This document shows, in pieces, positions 15,626 through 24,784 of a DNA stretch of 64,000 bases (within the stretch, counting starts at the first letter, position 1; each line of letters starts with the position of its first letter). The notes under the pieces are model-generated. The model was not told the DNA's origin and did not search any database. It was given only the letters and a program-made list of their open reading frames with translations. This DNA comes from CAJXZP01 sp963974475 (GTDB taxonomy: Bacteria; Bacteroidota; Bacteroidia; Flavobacteriales_G; Salibacteraceae): contig CAXBCR010000005.1 of NCBI GenBank assembly GCA_963974475.1, positions 124,001 through 188,000 on the forward strand, given 5' to 3'. The translations under genes and the position numbers were made by a program.

Positions 15626-18574
15626 TTATTTATTAATCATTAATTGAGAACGGTAGGTTTCTGTGCCGTTGGTAACGGTTATTAAATACATACCCGTTGG
15701 CCAGTTTACATCACTTTCATTTACGCCAAAATAGCACTCTTGGGTATGGTCTGTAAATGGTGAATACCACACCGCTATTTGCCTTCCCAACATATCTGTA
15801 GCCTTAATGGTTACTTTGGTATTAGCTAGCATTTGGTATTTAATGGTGAGCTTATTTTGTGTTGGGTTGGGGAAAATATTTAAACTTCCCGTTGAAATAC
15901 TAGGTGTAGCCGGTTTTTTAGGTGTTGTTTTGTAATCGTAATTAATACAACAAATACTCATTACCCCTTGTTGCCAACTAAACGAACCTATTGGAGGTTG
16001 CACACCGTTTACAAACAAGTTGTTGTTACTACGCAATTGACCGGGGTAGGTAAATTGGACAGAACGTTTTTTAGAAAGGACAATTGCGCCAGTAGATTGG
16101 GTATAGTAATCTGGGAACTCCAAAGTGCTAAATCCATCTTCCCCAAAATCCCCATCTTCATAATTATAATAAATATTACGATGATTAATAAAAATATCAC
16201 GTTCGGCTTCAATAGGTTTTACATAATTGGCGTTTAGGTTTTCTAGCCAAAGGGTATCATCACCAATTTCACGGTTTATGAGGTAGCTAGGTATTGGTGC
16301 GCCATTAGGTAGGGTTTTACAAGTTTGGCAAACCTCTAATTTTGCTACTCCTCTCATGTATGGGTGTTGTCTATTACGCTCGGTAGGATTAGTATAAACC
16401 ACATCAAACGGGGTACGATCCATAATACTACCTACATCCACGGGATTTTCCAATAAAATGCGATCCAAAGGTTCTCCTTTTGTATTATAATCGAAGGAAG
16501 ATGCGGTAGGGATAAAAGCAAAACCAAAACCATCAGAATAGGCGTTCATATCAAAATTAACACCTGTACCTAAAAACTGAGGCCCTAAAAAGGCATTTAC
16601 ATGTAGGTTTCCGCTTCCCTTTGTAGCACTAAATTCAAATAAACTAAAAACATTAAAATTATTAAAGTTAGAAGGTTTTGGGTCTAATAGACCACCACTA
16701 ACCATGTAGCTTCCTGGCATTACACACAAGGGCTCACTATTGGATACTGATTTTCTAATATTCGAAATATAACTAGTAAACCATTTTAACTTTGCTCCAA
16801 ACCAGTACAAATCTATTTTCCAATGTGAAACACCGGCTCGAGCCCTAAAAACTTCTCCTGTACCAGAAGGATTTGAGCGCATTATCATTTCAAATTCTGC
16901 GCCTACAATCCTAATTCCAAGGATTCGAAGTCTGAGTTCTGCGTTAAAATCTAAAAATTTATCATTTGGGACTCTTGGTTCAAGGTCCCATTCTCTATTT
17001 TGGTGTTCCCCAAGCCACGATCCATTACTAATAGCTACAAGTTTACAATATTTAGGATAATTACCCAATGCAGCTAGTTCAGAATCAAAGATTGTTTTAT
17101 TCTTATGCTCCCCAACAGATGAAGTGCTAACAGGCAAAAGCCAGTACAGGTCGGTGTCAATGTGGTATTTTAGCATTTGTGATGCAGATCCATTTAGGAG
17201 TAAAAAATACTTAGCAAGTATAGCTGTGGCGTAAGGTGAGATATAAAGAGCTGTGAATGAGGCGTATCTGTAAAGGTATTGATAGGCCAGAGGTATATTT
17301 GCCCCTTGATGAGGTGTGTCGGCTGTAATTAATAGTCGAGTGTTATGTGCCACGCCATAAGTATTGCAAGAAGAACTGTAGTTTGACTGTTCCATGGTAG
17401 TTAACGCATACCTAGCCACAAGTCCTCCCATACTATGCGCTATCATCACAAAAGGAGGCTTGGGTTCCACTATATCTGTACCTGCTTTAGGTAAACATTT
17501 TAAATATTCTAACAGATTAATTACATAATCCGCATTATCTTGAATATCACGATGAGAATTTTTCCAATCCACAACAAGAATTGTATAACCAAAATTTTTG
17601 AGTTGGGTTATATTATTATCTACCAACATACTTTGATACATTTCAGCAATATTGGTATTCTCTAAGGGATCAAAACCAGATAAGTAAATGGCATATTTTT
17701 TTTCAGTATTCACATTACAAGAAAAGTCTGGGTTATACACACCAATGGTTAAACCAGGCAGATTCCAAGTTTCATTTGGTGGTAATAAGGCATTATCACT
17801 TATTATAAAAATAGCTGAAACTGAAAATTTGATAATTATTCCTGCTTCAAAAATGGCATATTTGAGTAGTTTAACCCCTTTACTAGAGTATTGAGCCTGA
17901 TAATGTTGGGCTTGAGTATCATTAAAAACATGCCAACCCGAACCATCTCCAAAATCAATTTTAAATACCATTTCAGAATTTGAGTAATCTTTTAAAGCAT
18001 CTTTAAAAATCCAATTTGGATTTACTTCGTAAACAGGATTTGTAAAAGGGTAGGTTTTACGTAAAGCACACCCAGCAAAAGTTGTTTGAATAGTATATGG
18101 GTTTGGTGCGCCAACTTTATCATTTAGCACATCATTAACTACATCAAAATCAAAATAAATATTCGTGTTAAGTGCGTCTTGTTTTAGTAAGTTAAAGTCC
18201 CAATCTATTACCCCAATAGGAATAGTATCGCTTTGAAAGGTTGGATAAATCAAATTAAAAACACTGTCAGCATTAATGTATTGCGCAGTGTCATACGTCA
18301 TGTAATACATTTCTTGATACAAACCATACCAGTTTTGTACATTATTGGTGTCAGTGACATAGGTATTAAAATAAGCACTATCCACATAATGTGAACTTAA
18401 ATCGTAAAAGAATTTGACATTAGGGTTTGGGTTTGAAACATACTGAAAAAGATATCGTAGTTCCTTATTGGCCAGTTGCATGGCCGTTTGTTGCGCATTG
18501 GTTTTTAAGAAAGAAAAAACCATAATAATTACAAGCGCAAAGAGCTTGGGTGCTTGGGTGCTTGGGTGCTTCAT
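15626..18574 (-). CDS. T9SS-exported lipase-like alpha/beta hydrolase
   Basis: A 982-residue secreted protein. After an N-terminal signal peptide (about 1-27) comes a region with a PKD-like stretch (about 200-245), then an alpha/beta hydrolase core with the nucleophile elbow AHSMGGL (Ser381), preceded by ILVVDWKNS and followed by ITADTPHQGANIP, as in triacylglycerol lipases. The last 80 or so residues (LNIFPNPTQNKLTIKYQ to LMINK) are a type A T9SS sorting domain. It should act outside the cell on an ester or lipid; the substrate is unknown. The start codon is followed directly by an octanucleotide repeat, which makes expression prone to frameshifting. The lipoprotein at 14898 follows in the same operon. 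Confidence 0.88.
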   Translation of the reverse strand: MKHPSTQAPKLFALVIIMVFSFLKTNAQQTAMQLANKELRYLFQYVSNPNPNVKFFYDLSSHYVDSAYFNTYVTDTNNVQNWYGLYQEMYYMTYDTAQYINADSVFNLIYPTFQSDTIPIGVIDWDFNLLKQDALNTNIYFDFDVVNDVLNDKVGAPNPYTIQTTFAGCALRKTYPFTNPVYEVNPNWIFKDALKDYSNSEMVFKIDFGDGSGWHVFNDTQAQHYQAQYSSKGVKLLKYAIFEAGIIIKFSVSAIFIISDNALLPPNETWNLPGLTIGVYNPDFSCNVNTEKKYAIYLSGFDPLENTNIAEMYQSMLVDNNITQLKNFGYTILVVDWKNSHRDIQDNADYVINLLEYLKCLPKAGTDIVEPKPPFVMIAHSMGGLVARYALTTMEQSNYSSSCNTYGVAHNTRLLITADTPHQGANIPLAYQYLYRYASFTALYISPYATAILAKYFLLLNGSASQMLKYHIDTDLYWLLPVSTSSVGEHKNKTIFDSELAALGNYPKYCKLVAISNGSWLGEHQNREWDLEPRVPNDKFLDFNAELRLRILGIRIVGAEFEMIMRSNPSGTGEVFRARAGVSHWKIDLYWFGAKLKWFTSYISNIRKSVSNSEPLCVMPGSYMVSGGLLDPKPSNFNNFNVFSLFEFSATKGSGNLHVNAFLGPQFLGTGVNFDMNAYSDGFGFAFIPTASSFDYNTKGEPLDRILLENPVDVGSIMDRTPFDVVYTNPTERNRQHPYMRGVAKLEVCQTCKTLPNGAPIPSYLINREIGDDTLWLENLNANYVKPIEAERDIFINHRNIYYNYEDGDFGEDGFSTLEFPDYYTQSTGAIVLSKKRSVQFTYPGQLRSNNNLFVNGVQPPIGSFSWQQGVMSICCINYDYKTTPKKPATPSISTGSLNIFPNPTQNKLTIKYQMLANTKVTIKATDMLGRQIAVWYSPFTDHTQECYFGVNESDVNWPTGMYLITVTNGTETYRSQLMINK
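18544..18571 (-). repeat. Octanucleotide repeat (AAGCACCC)3.5 at the start of the hydrolase gene
   Basis: On the coding strand three and a half perfect copies of AAGCACCC follow the ATG directly, so gain or loss of one unit shifts the frame. The repeats encode KHPSTQAPK, part of the n-region of the signal peptide. Confidence 0.85.
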
Positions 18575-18820
18575 TTGTTCAATCTGTTAAAGTATTTAAA
18601 GAAAAATAATGCGTAAATGTAGGCAACTTTAATTGAAATGCAAATAAAAATTGAAATATAATTGGGAGCTTTGTTTATTGGATAGTTGTACCATATAGCT
18701 CAAAATCAGTAAAATAATTCATGTGCCAGCTATTTCAAAGGAACTATCGGTATTTACTTTACCGTGGCCTATAATTTGAATATTTTATGCCATCGGTGTA
18801 ATTTATCATAGAAATAAGAA

Positions 18821-19143
18821 TCATTTTCATGGGAAGTAGTTTTTTAAAAATCGTGGTATTCTTTCTACTAACCTGAGTTCGATTAATAGTAATTTTTCAG
18901 AAGTCTGGTAAATAGTGAGTTTTGGACAATAAAATCGAAGTACTAACGGGTTAATTCAAGGCTTTTATTGTTCAAAAAAGGCTGTCTTAAATGGTGCTCT
19001 TCTGACTGTAAGATTGATATTAACCTCAATTACAAAGCTGATGGAAATACAAGCACCGTAGAATTTGGCTTGTTTTTTATTCCTTATGCCATAGCGCTGA
19101 TTATTGAAACTACGTTTCTAATTAAGGTCATGAATAAAATGTA
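18821..19143 (+). pseudogene. Broken duplicate of the four-helix membrane protein gene
   Basis: 18821-18867 matches 12874-12920 and 19016-19143 matches 12921-13049 of the intact gene (12660-13049), in the same order. A 148-base insertion (18868-19015) lies exactly between the two blocks. The distal block reads in frame to a stop (TAG instead of TGA), with two synonymous changes in its body and a few changes next to the junction. The proximal block runs into a stop at ACC TGA. The fragment cannot encode the protein. It sits where the intact gene should be, about 260 bases before atpB. The remaining 18575-18820 and 19144-19363 show no other gene. Confidence 0.88.
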
Positions 19144-19363
19144 GGAATCGCGCGTAATATGGTTACAACCAAAATTGAATCGACCTTGCTAAACGGAATA
19201 AGCTATAATTACCCAGTCCAAAACACCGTTAATTTCCCTGAAATATTAAAATTACACATCTATTTATCGAGCTATAAATCAATCCTATACTGCCATAAAG
19301 GGTATCTGTAAATGGTTCTGAAATAAAATCAAGTTTTTATTACTTTATATAAATTCGAATATT

Positions 19364-19371
19364 TAATTTCG
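19364..19371 (+). promoter_or_regulatory. Predicted -7 element of atpB
   Basis: TAATTTCG matches TAnnTTTG at seven of eight positions, is followed by CAGCC, and lies 35 bases before the atpB ATG. With the operon interrupted upstream, a local promoter would be needed. Confidence 0.5.
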
Positions 19372-19405
19372 CAGCCTAATTTTAGCAACCATTTTGTTGA
19401 TTGAA

Positions 19406-20494
19406 ATGCAAAGAAAAGTATACACAAAAGTTCTAGTCGCCATCATGATGATGTTTACCTTTAACGTAAACGCACAACATGGGGAATCTCATTCTGAAGC
19501 TCAGGCTACTTCGCACGAAGCAGAAACTGCAGGATTATCAACCAAAGCTGCAATTCAAGCATCTGTTGACGAAACCATTGATCATCACTTAGTTGATTCG
19601 TATGGTTTTTACATTTATCACGGAGTTGGTTTTCCACTTCCAGTGATTTTATACAACGACAACGGAGTGCATATTTTTAGTTCATCGGCCTTGCATGGTG
19701 GAGAAGTAGTAGCAAGCAACGGAGACTTCTTTAAAGAAGCACACGGAAAAATTTACACTACCGATTCAGAAGGTAATATGATGGATGATGGTGAAGGTAA
19801 GCATGTTCACCCATTGGACTTCTCAATTACTAAAAACGTATTTACTATTTTCTTAACTGTTTTGGTTTTGTTTTTTCTTTTTAAAGGAATGGCTAAATCA
19901 TATAAAAATGGTATGCCTACCGGGTTTGGTTCTTTAATGGAGCCAATCGTTCTTTTCGTAAGAGATGAAATTGCCATTCCAAATATTGGTGAAAAAAGCT
20001 ACAAACAATTCATGCCGTATTTATTAACCATCTTCTTTTTTGTATGGTTTTTAAACTTAGCTGGGTTGATGCCGTTTGGTTTTAATATTACAGGCAACAT
20101 CGCAGTTACTTTTTCTTTAGCCATCATGACATTCATTTTGACTCAAATAAACGGAAACAAGAACTACTGGGGTCACATTTTTTGGATGCCGGGTGTACCC
20201 ACTCCAATGAAAATTATTTTAGCACCTATTGAGTTATTAGGTGTGTTTATTAAGCCTTTCGCTTTGATGATTCGTTTGTATGCGAATATTTCAGCAGGTC
20301 ACATTGTATTAATGAGTTTAATTGGTTTAATGTATGTGTTCCAAAGCTATGCTGCAGGAACTGCATTTTTCGGGTTAACAATTTTCTTGTCTTTAATTGA
20401 GCTATTAGTAGCTGCGTTACAGGCATACATATTCACCATTCTTTCTGCATTATACTTCGGTATGGCGGTGGAAGAAGCACATGGTGATCACTAA
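19406..20494 (+). CDS. atpB: ATP synthase F0 subunit a
   Basis: The stator channel subunit of the proton-driven ATP synthase. ATG at 19406 is used; upstream in-frame TTG codons have no support. The 362 residues begin with a signal peptide (VLVAIMMMFTFNVNAQ) and a long periplasmic His-rich extension (about 24-140), as in other Bacteroidota. They continue with the membrane core FVWFLNLAGLMPFG and the essential arginine Arg290 in FALMIRLYANISAGH. It heads atpB-E-F-H-A-G; atpD and atpC are absent from this window. The upstream accessory block has displaced it from its usual neighbours. Confidence 0.96.
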   Translation: MQRKVYTKVLVAIMMMFTFNVNAQHGESHSEAQATSHEAETAGLSTKAAIQASVDETIDHHLVDSYGFYIYHGVGFPLPVILYNDNGVHIFSSSALHGGEVVASNGDFFKEAHGKIYTTDSEGNMMDDGEGKHVHPLDFSITKNVFTIFLTVLVLFFLFKGMAKSYKNGMPTGFGSLMEPIVLFVRDEIAIPNIGEKSYKQFMPYLLTIFFFVWFLNLAGLMPFGFNITGNIAVTFSLAIMTFILTQINGNKNYWGHIFWMPGVPTPMKIILAPIELLGVFIKPFALMIRLYANISAGHIVLMSLIGLMYVFQSYAAGTAFFGLTIFLSLIELLVAALQAYIFTILSALYFGMAVEEAHGDH

Positions 20495-20528
20495 ATAAGT
20501 ATATATTAATAGTTAAATTTTATAGATC

Positions 20529-20741
20529 ATGGAGAATGTAATCTTGGATCCAAATGCATTGAACTTAATCGGTGCAGGACTAGTAGTTATCGGTGCAGGT
20601 ATCGGTATTGGTAGAATTGGTGGTTCAGCAATGGACGCTATCGCTCGTCAACCAGAAGCTACTGGTAAAATTCAAACTGCAATGCTTATTGCTGCAGCTT
20701 TGATTGAAGGTATTGGATTTGCTGCTTTATTCGCAGTATAA
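20529..20741 (+). CDS. atpE: ATP synthase F0 subunit c
   Basis: A 70-residue hairpin of two membrane helices with the polar loop RQPEATGKIQ. The ion-binding carboxylate is Glu60 in AALIEGIGF. Helix 1 has no glutamine and helix 2 no serine or threonine after the glutamate, so the ligand set of Na+-driven rings is missing and proton coupling is inferred. The ring rotates against subunit a. A strong stem-loop follows the stop codon. Confidence 0.96.
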   Translation: MENVILDPNALNLIGAGLVVIGAGIGIGRIGGSAMDAIARQPEATGKIQTAMLIAAALIEGIGFAALFAV

Positions 20742-20750
20742 AACAATTTT

Positions 20751-20783
20751 TAAGCAGGTGTAACGGTTGGTTACATCTGCTTA
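20751..20783 (+). terminator. Stem-loop between atpE and atpF
   Basis: TAAGCAGGTGTAAC pairs with GTTACATCTGCTTA (14 bp, one G-U) around a five-base loop, followed by only a short U-rich stretch. The position just after the c-subunit gene suggests partial termination or 3' protection, raising atpE mRNA over distal genes. This is an inference; the U tract is too weak to call a full terminator. Confidence 0.6.
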
Positions 20784-20812
20784 TCTTTTATAAAATTTAT
20801 TAAAGAAAAGAA

Positions 20813-21313
20813 ATGGAGAATTTATTAAACGATTTTTCGGCAGGACTATTTTTCTGGCAAAGTATTTTATTCATTATCTTAATTGTTATTCTTAAGAAAT
20901 ACGCTTGGGGACCAATTTTAGATTCTGTTGAAGAAAGAGAAGAAGGTATTCGTACTGCTATTGACGAAGCAAAAGCAGCCAAAGAAGAAATGGCTCAGTT
21001 GAAAGCTAGCAACGAAGATCTTTTAAAAGAAGCACGTGTTGAAAGAGAAGCAATGCTTCAAGAAGCACGTGAAATCAAAGAGAAAATTGTAAAAGATGCT
21101 TCTACCATAGCGAAAGAGGAAGCAGCAAAGATTACTGCTGCTGCAAAAAGCGCTATTGAGTCAGAGAAACAAAAAGCAATGGTGGAAATCAAAAACCAAG
21201 TGGCTGAGCTTTCTATTGAAGTAGCTTCATTAATTTTAAAAGAAAATCTTTCATCAGACGCCAAACAAACTGAGTTGGCTGAGAAATACGTGAAAGACCT
21301 GAATTTAAACTAA
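20813..21313 (+). CDS. atpF: ATP synthase F0 subunit b
   Basis: A 166-residue protein with one N-terminal membrane helix (about 12-28, LFFWQSILFIILIVIL) followed by a long charged coiled coil rich in Ala, Glu and Lys, which forms the peripheral stalk. Length and layout are typical. It sits between atpE and atpH, one base before the latter. Confidence 0.94.
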   Translation: MENLLNDFSAGLFFWQSILFIILIVILKKYAWGPILDSVEEREEGIRTAIDEAKAAKEEMAQLKASNEDLLKEARVEREAMLQEAREIKEKIVKDASTIAKEEAAKITAAAKSAIESEKQKAMVEIKNQVAELSIEVASLILKENLSSDAKQTELAEKYVKDLNLN

Positions 21314-21314
21314 G

Positions 21315-21872
21315 ATGAGTAACAAAGCAGCCAAACGTTACGCGAAAGCGTTGTTAACATTTGCTATCGAGCGCAAAGAGTTAGACACGGTTTATACCGA
21401 TGTGATGACTTTAAAATCTGCGATGGAAGGAAGCAAAGAGTTAGCTATAATGATGAATAGTGCTGTGATTCAAGAAGAGAAGAAAGTAGCCATTTACAAA
21501 TCTGTGTTTGCAGATCATATTTCTGCTACTACCCTTAACTTCATGATTCTTATTGCTAAGAATAGCCGTTCATCCGTTATTCCTCATATCATTAGCGACT
21601 TTGATAGACAGTATAAAGCGTTCAAAAAAATTGTACCGGTAAATATTACCACCGCTGCAAAAATGAGCGATACACTGAAAGCAGAATTAGTTGCTTTTTT
21701 GAAAAAGGATTCCCCAGACAGTACAATTGAAATTAACGAAAAAATCAATAAAGATTTAATTGGTGGTTTTGTTTTTCGTACCGATACCCATCAAATTGAT
21801 GCAAGCGTTTCAAATAGATTGAAAACCTTGAAAAGGGACTTATACAATACAACATACACTAGTAAATTATAA
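21315..21872 (+). CDS. atpH: ATP synthase F1 subunit delta
   Basis: A 185-residue soluble protein that joins the peripheral stalk to F1. It has the OSCP/delta opening KAAKRYAKALLTFAIERKEL and the C-terminal family signature DLIGGFVFRTDTHQIDASVS, with the last helix leading to RLKTLKRDLYNT. It is located directly after atpF and 15 bases before atpA. Confidence 0.94.
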   Translation: MSNKAAKRYAKALLTFAIERKELDTVYTDVMTLKSAMEGSKELAIMMNSAVIQEEKKVAIYKSVFADHISATTLNFMILIAKNSRSSVIPHIISDFDRQYKAFKKIVPVNITTAAKMSDTLKAELVAFLKKDSPDSTIEINEKINKDLIGGFVFRTDTHQIDASVSNRLKTLKRDLYNTTYTSKL

Positions 21873-21887
21873 TCTGAACTTACAAAG

Positions 21888-23462
21888 ATGGCAGATATAA
21901 ATCCAGCTGAAATTACAGCGATATTAAGAGAACAACTTTCTGGATTCAATTCAGAAGCTGAACTAGAAGAAGTAGGAACCGTACTAGAGATTGGTGACGG
22001 AACTGCAAGAATTTATGGTTTAACTAACATCCAATACGGTGAGCTTATCGAGTTTGAAAGCGGACTAATTGGAATGGCGTTGAACTTAGAAGAAGATAAT
22101 GTTGGTGCGGTACTTTTAGGCCCTGAAGGGGATTTGAAAGAAGGCTCAACTGCAAAACGTACTAAACGTATTGCATCTATCAAAGTAGGTGAAGGAATGG
22201 TTGGCCGTGTGGTTGATACATTAGGAAACCCAATTGATGGAAAAGGACCAATTCAAGGCGAATTATTGGAAATGCCTTTGGAGCGTAAAGCACCAGGAGT
22301 AATTTTCCGTGAGCCAGTAACTGAACCGTTACAAACAGGTATCAAATCTATTGATGCAATGATTCCTGTAGGTCGTGGTCAACGTGAGTTGGTAATTGGT
22401 GACCGTCAAACAGGTAAAACTACTGTTACTATTGATGCGATTATCAATCAAAAAGAATTTTACGATGCAGGCGAGCCTGTATATTGTATATATGTAGCTA
22501 TTGGTCAAAAAGCTTCAACGGTTGCACAAATCGTTAAAACTTTGACTGATGCTGGCGCAATGGCTTACACTACAATTGTAGCTGCCAACGCATCTGATCC
22601 AGCTCCAATGCAAGTTTACGCGCCAATGGCCGGAGCTTCAATTGGTGAGTTTTTCCGTGATACGGGTCGTCCAGCATTAATTGTTTATGATGATTTATCT
22701 AAACAAGCTGTTGCGTATCGTGAGGTGTCTTTATTATTAAGACGTCCACCGGGTCGTGAGGCATATCCAGGTGATGTATTTTACCTTCACTCTAGATTAT
22801 TAGAACGTGCTGCAAAAGTGGTAAACGATGATGATGTTGCTAGAAACATGAACGATTTACCAGAGTCTTTAAAAGGACGTGTAAAAGGTGGTGGTTCATT
22901 AACAGCTCTTCCAATCATTGAAACACAAGCGGGTGATGTTTCTGCATATATTCCAACCAACGTAATTTCGATTACCGATGGTCAAATTTTCTTAGAATCC
23001 AACTTGTTCTTAGCAGGTGTTCGTCCAGCAATTAACGTAGGTATCTCGGTATCTCGTGTAGGTGGTAATGCACAGGTTAAATCAATGAAAAAGGTTTCTG
23101 GAACATTGAAGCTTGATCAAGCACAGTACCGTGAATTAGAGGCATTCTCTAAATTTGGTTCTGACCTAGATGCAGCTACTAAAGCGGTATTGGATAAAGG
23201 TGCACGTAACGTGGAAATCTTGAAACAAGCGCAAAACTCACCACTTCCAGTTGGAGAGCAAGTAGCGATCATTTATTTAGGATCTAAAGGTTTATTACAA
23301 GCAGTTCCGGTAAATCAAATTCGTAAATTTGAAAGAGATTTCTTAGAAACCATGAGAACTTCTCATGCCGACATTATTGCATCTTTAGCAAAAGGTAAAT
23401 ATACCGATGCTGAGACTACAGTATTAGAAAAAGTAGCAGCTGAAATGACTGCAGCATATTAA
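21888..23462 (+). CDS. atpA: ATP synthase F1 subunit alpha
   Basis: The 524-residue nucleotide-binding, non-catalytic F1 subunit. The P-loop GDRQTGKT is at 171-178. The segments PVGRGQRELVIGDRQ and RPALIVYDDLSKQAVAYRE (Walker B and the alpha-type substitution) and the DELSEED-like region (YRELEAFSKFGSDLDAAT) are in place. The neighbours are atpH and atpG, the standard order for this phylum, with the catalytic beta subunit elsewhere. No anomalies. Confidence 0.98.
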   Translation: MADINPAEITAILREQLSGFNSEAELEEVGTVLEIGDGTARIYGLTNIQYGELIEFESGLIGMALNLEEDNVGAVLLGPEGDLKEGSTAKRTKRIASIKVGEGMVGRVVDTLGNPIDGKGPIQGELLEMPLERKAPGVIFREPVTEPLQTGIKSIDAMIPVGRGQRELVIGDRQTGKTTVTIDAIINQKEFYDAGEPVYCIYVAIGQKASTVAQIVKTLTDAGAMAYTTIVAANASDPAPMQVYAPMAGASIGEFFRDTGRPALIVYDDLSKQAVAYREVSLLLRRPPGREAYPGDVFYLHSRLLERAAKVVNDDDVARNMNDLPESLKGRVKGGGSLTALPIIETQAGDVSAYIPTNVISITDGQIFLESNLFLAGVRPAINVGISVSRVGGNAQVKSMKKVSGTLKLDQAQYRELEAFSKFGSDLDAATKAVLDKGARNVEILKQAQNSPLPVGEQVAIIYLGSKGLLQAVPVNQIRKFERDFLETMRTSHADIIASLAKGKYTDAETTVLEKVAAEMTAAY

Positions 23463-23498
23463 TTAAGCGAAACGTTCAACCGTTTTAATACGTAAAGT

Positions 23499-24377
23499 AT
23501 GGCAAATTTAAAAGAGGTAAGAAATAGAATTACATCGGTAAATTCAACGATGCAAATCACCTCTGCCATGAAAATGGTATCGGCAGCGAAGCTTAAAAGA
23601 GCGCAAGATGCAGTTACCCAAATGAGACCATTCTCAGAAAAATTAAGCGAGGTTTTGTCTAACTTGACTGCTAGCTTAGATTCTTCTGAAGGTGCTTACG
23701 GTCCTCATGGCGAAGTGAATAATGTTCTTTTGATTCCTGTGTCATCCAACCGTGGATTATGTGGTGGATTCAACTCTCAAATTGTAAAAGCTACCAATGA
23801 GCTCATCAAAAACAAATACGCGGGTAAAAACGTGAAGGTGATGAGTATTGGTAAAAAAGCTTCAGATACGTTTGTACGTGACGGATACGCTGCTGCGGCA
23901 GAAGTATTACCCGAACATGCAAACCATGTATTTGATAGTTTGACATACGAAAACGTGGAGAAAGTGGCGCAACAAGTCATGGACTCATACGTAGCTGGTC
24001 ATTTTGACGAGATTACTTTGGTTTACAATACCTTCAAAAATGCAGCTACGCAAGTGGTGGTTAGAGAACAATTCTTACCAGTGATAGCTCCTGAAAATGC
24101 AAGTTCATCTACCATGGTGGATTACATTTTTGAGCCAAACAAAGAAGATATCTTAGACGTAATTGTACCGAAATCTTTAAAGACTCAAATCTTTAAAGCC
24201 GTATTAGATTCGTTTGCTGGAGAGCAAGGCGCTCGTATGACTGCCATGCATAAAGCAACCGATAACGCGGGTGACTTATTGAAAGAGTTGAAATTAACGT
24301 ACAACAAAGCACGTCAAACAGCTATTACCACAGAGATTCTAGAAATTGTTTCGGGTGCAGAAGCAATGAACGCATAG
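23499..24377 (+). CDS. atpG: ATP synthase F1 subunit gamma
   Basis: A 292-residue central-stalk subunit. It starts with MANLKEVRNRITSV and continues with ITSAMKMVSAAKLKRA and VSSNRGLCGGFNS, all gamma hallmarks. The C-terminal helix ends ARQTAITTEILEIVSGAEAM, the coiled-coil that rotates inside alpha3beta3. It is the last gene of the operon, followed by a strong terminator. Its final 22 codons and the terminator occur again at 25088 and in part at 28211. Confidence 0.97.
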   Translation: MANLKEVRNRITSVNSTMQITSAMKMVSAAKLKRAQDAVTQMRPFSEKLSEVLSNLTASLDSSEGAYGPHGEVNNVLLIPVSSNRGLCGGFNSQIVKATNELIKNKYAGKNVKVMSIGKKASDTFVRDGYAAAAEVLPEHANHVFDSLTYENVEKVAQQVMDSYVAGHFDEITLVYNTFKNAATQVVVREQFLPVIAPENASSSTMVDYIFEPNKEDILDVIVPKSLKTQIFKAVLDSFAGEQGARMTAMHKATDNAGDLLKELKLTYNKARQTAITTEILEIVSGAEAMNA

Positions 24378-24403
24378 AACAACGTTTTTATATTTTATTG
24401 AAG

Positions 24404-24435
24404 ATCCCGGTAGCGAAAGTTATCGGGATTTTTTT
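24404..24435 (+). terminator. Terminator of the atpB-atpG operon (copy 1)
   Basis: An 11-bp stem with a GAAA tetraloop (ATCCCGGTAGC, GAAA, GTTATCGGGAT; two G-U pairs), followed by seven T residues. The identical hairpin occurs at 25181 and 28264. Confidence 0.93.
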
Positions 24436-24436
24436 G

Positions 24437-24784
24437 TTAGATGCTTCTTATTCGAATTTTATCCACTGAAATGGTGGTAAAATGATGAAAGAGTTTTTTT
24501 TGGTTGGAGCTAATTAATTTAAGCAATACATTTATTATTTGACTCGTATCCTGGAATCTATATCTTAAAAACAATACACTTAAATTTTTTGTTTTATGAG
24601 AAAACACCCATTCGCCAAAGTCCTTATCTTCTGTAAGGATAATTAGGTTAGAATTTAATGAGATTTGAATAACTTCTATATCGGATATTCCTCTAAAGTC
24701 TTCAAAAACGGATATAACAGAAATTCCAGCATTTCTAAGTGCTATGACTACTCTAAAATCTATGTTCTCATCAGCTAGGATCAA
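24437..24784 (-). CDS. DUF5615 PIN-like protein (toxin-like)
   Basis: A 115-residue protein of the DUF5615/Mut7-C PIN-like type: acidic residues in ILADENID (Asp5, Glu6) and LTEDKDFGEW (Asp53, Asp55) form the likely metal site. By family knowledge these proteins pair with DUF433 and are presumed RNase toxins. The TTG start overlaps the stop of the DUF433 gene (TTGA), so translation is coupled. The stop codon lies inside the sequence shared by the three atpG-terminator copies, so insertion used that edge exactly. Confidence 0.85.
   Translation of the reverse strand: MILADENIDFRVVIALRNAGISVISVFEDFRGISDIEVIQISLNSNLIILTEDKDFGEWVFSHKTKNLSVLFLRYRFQDTSQIINVLLKLISSNQKKLFHHFTTISVDKIRIRSI

Noticed and set aside
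13050..18820. Inserted block considered as an integrative element or IS
   Set aside because: No integrase, transposase or terminal inverted repeats were seen; the flanking duplication is of a protein gene end, not a tRNA attachment site.
24378..24436. atpD or atpC following atpG
   Set aside because: Only a terminator and the toxin-antitoxin-like pair follow; beta and epsilon subunits must be elsewhere, as usual in Bacteroidota.
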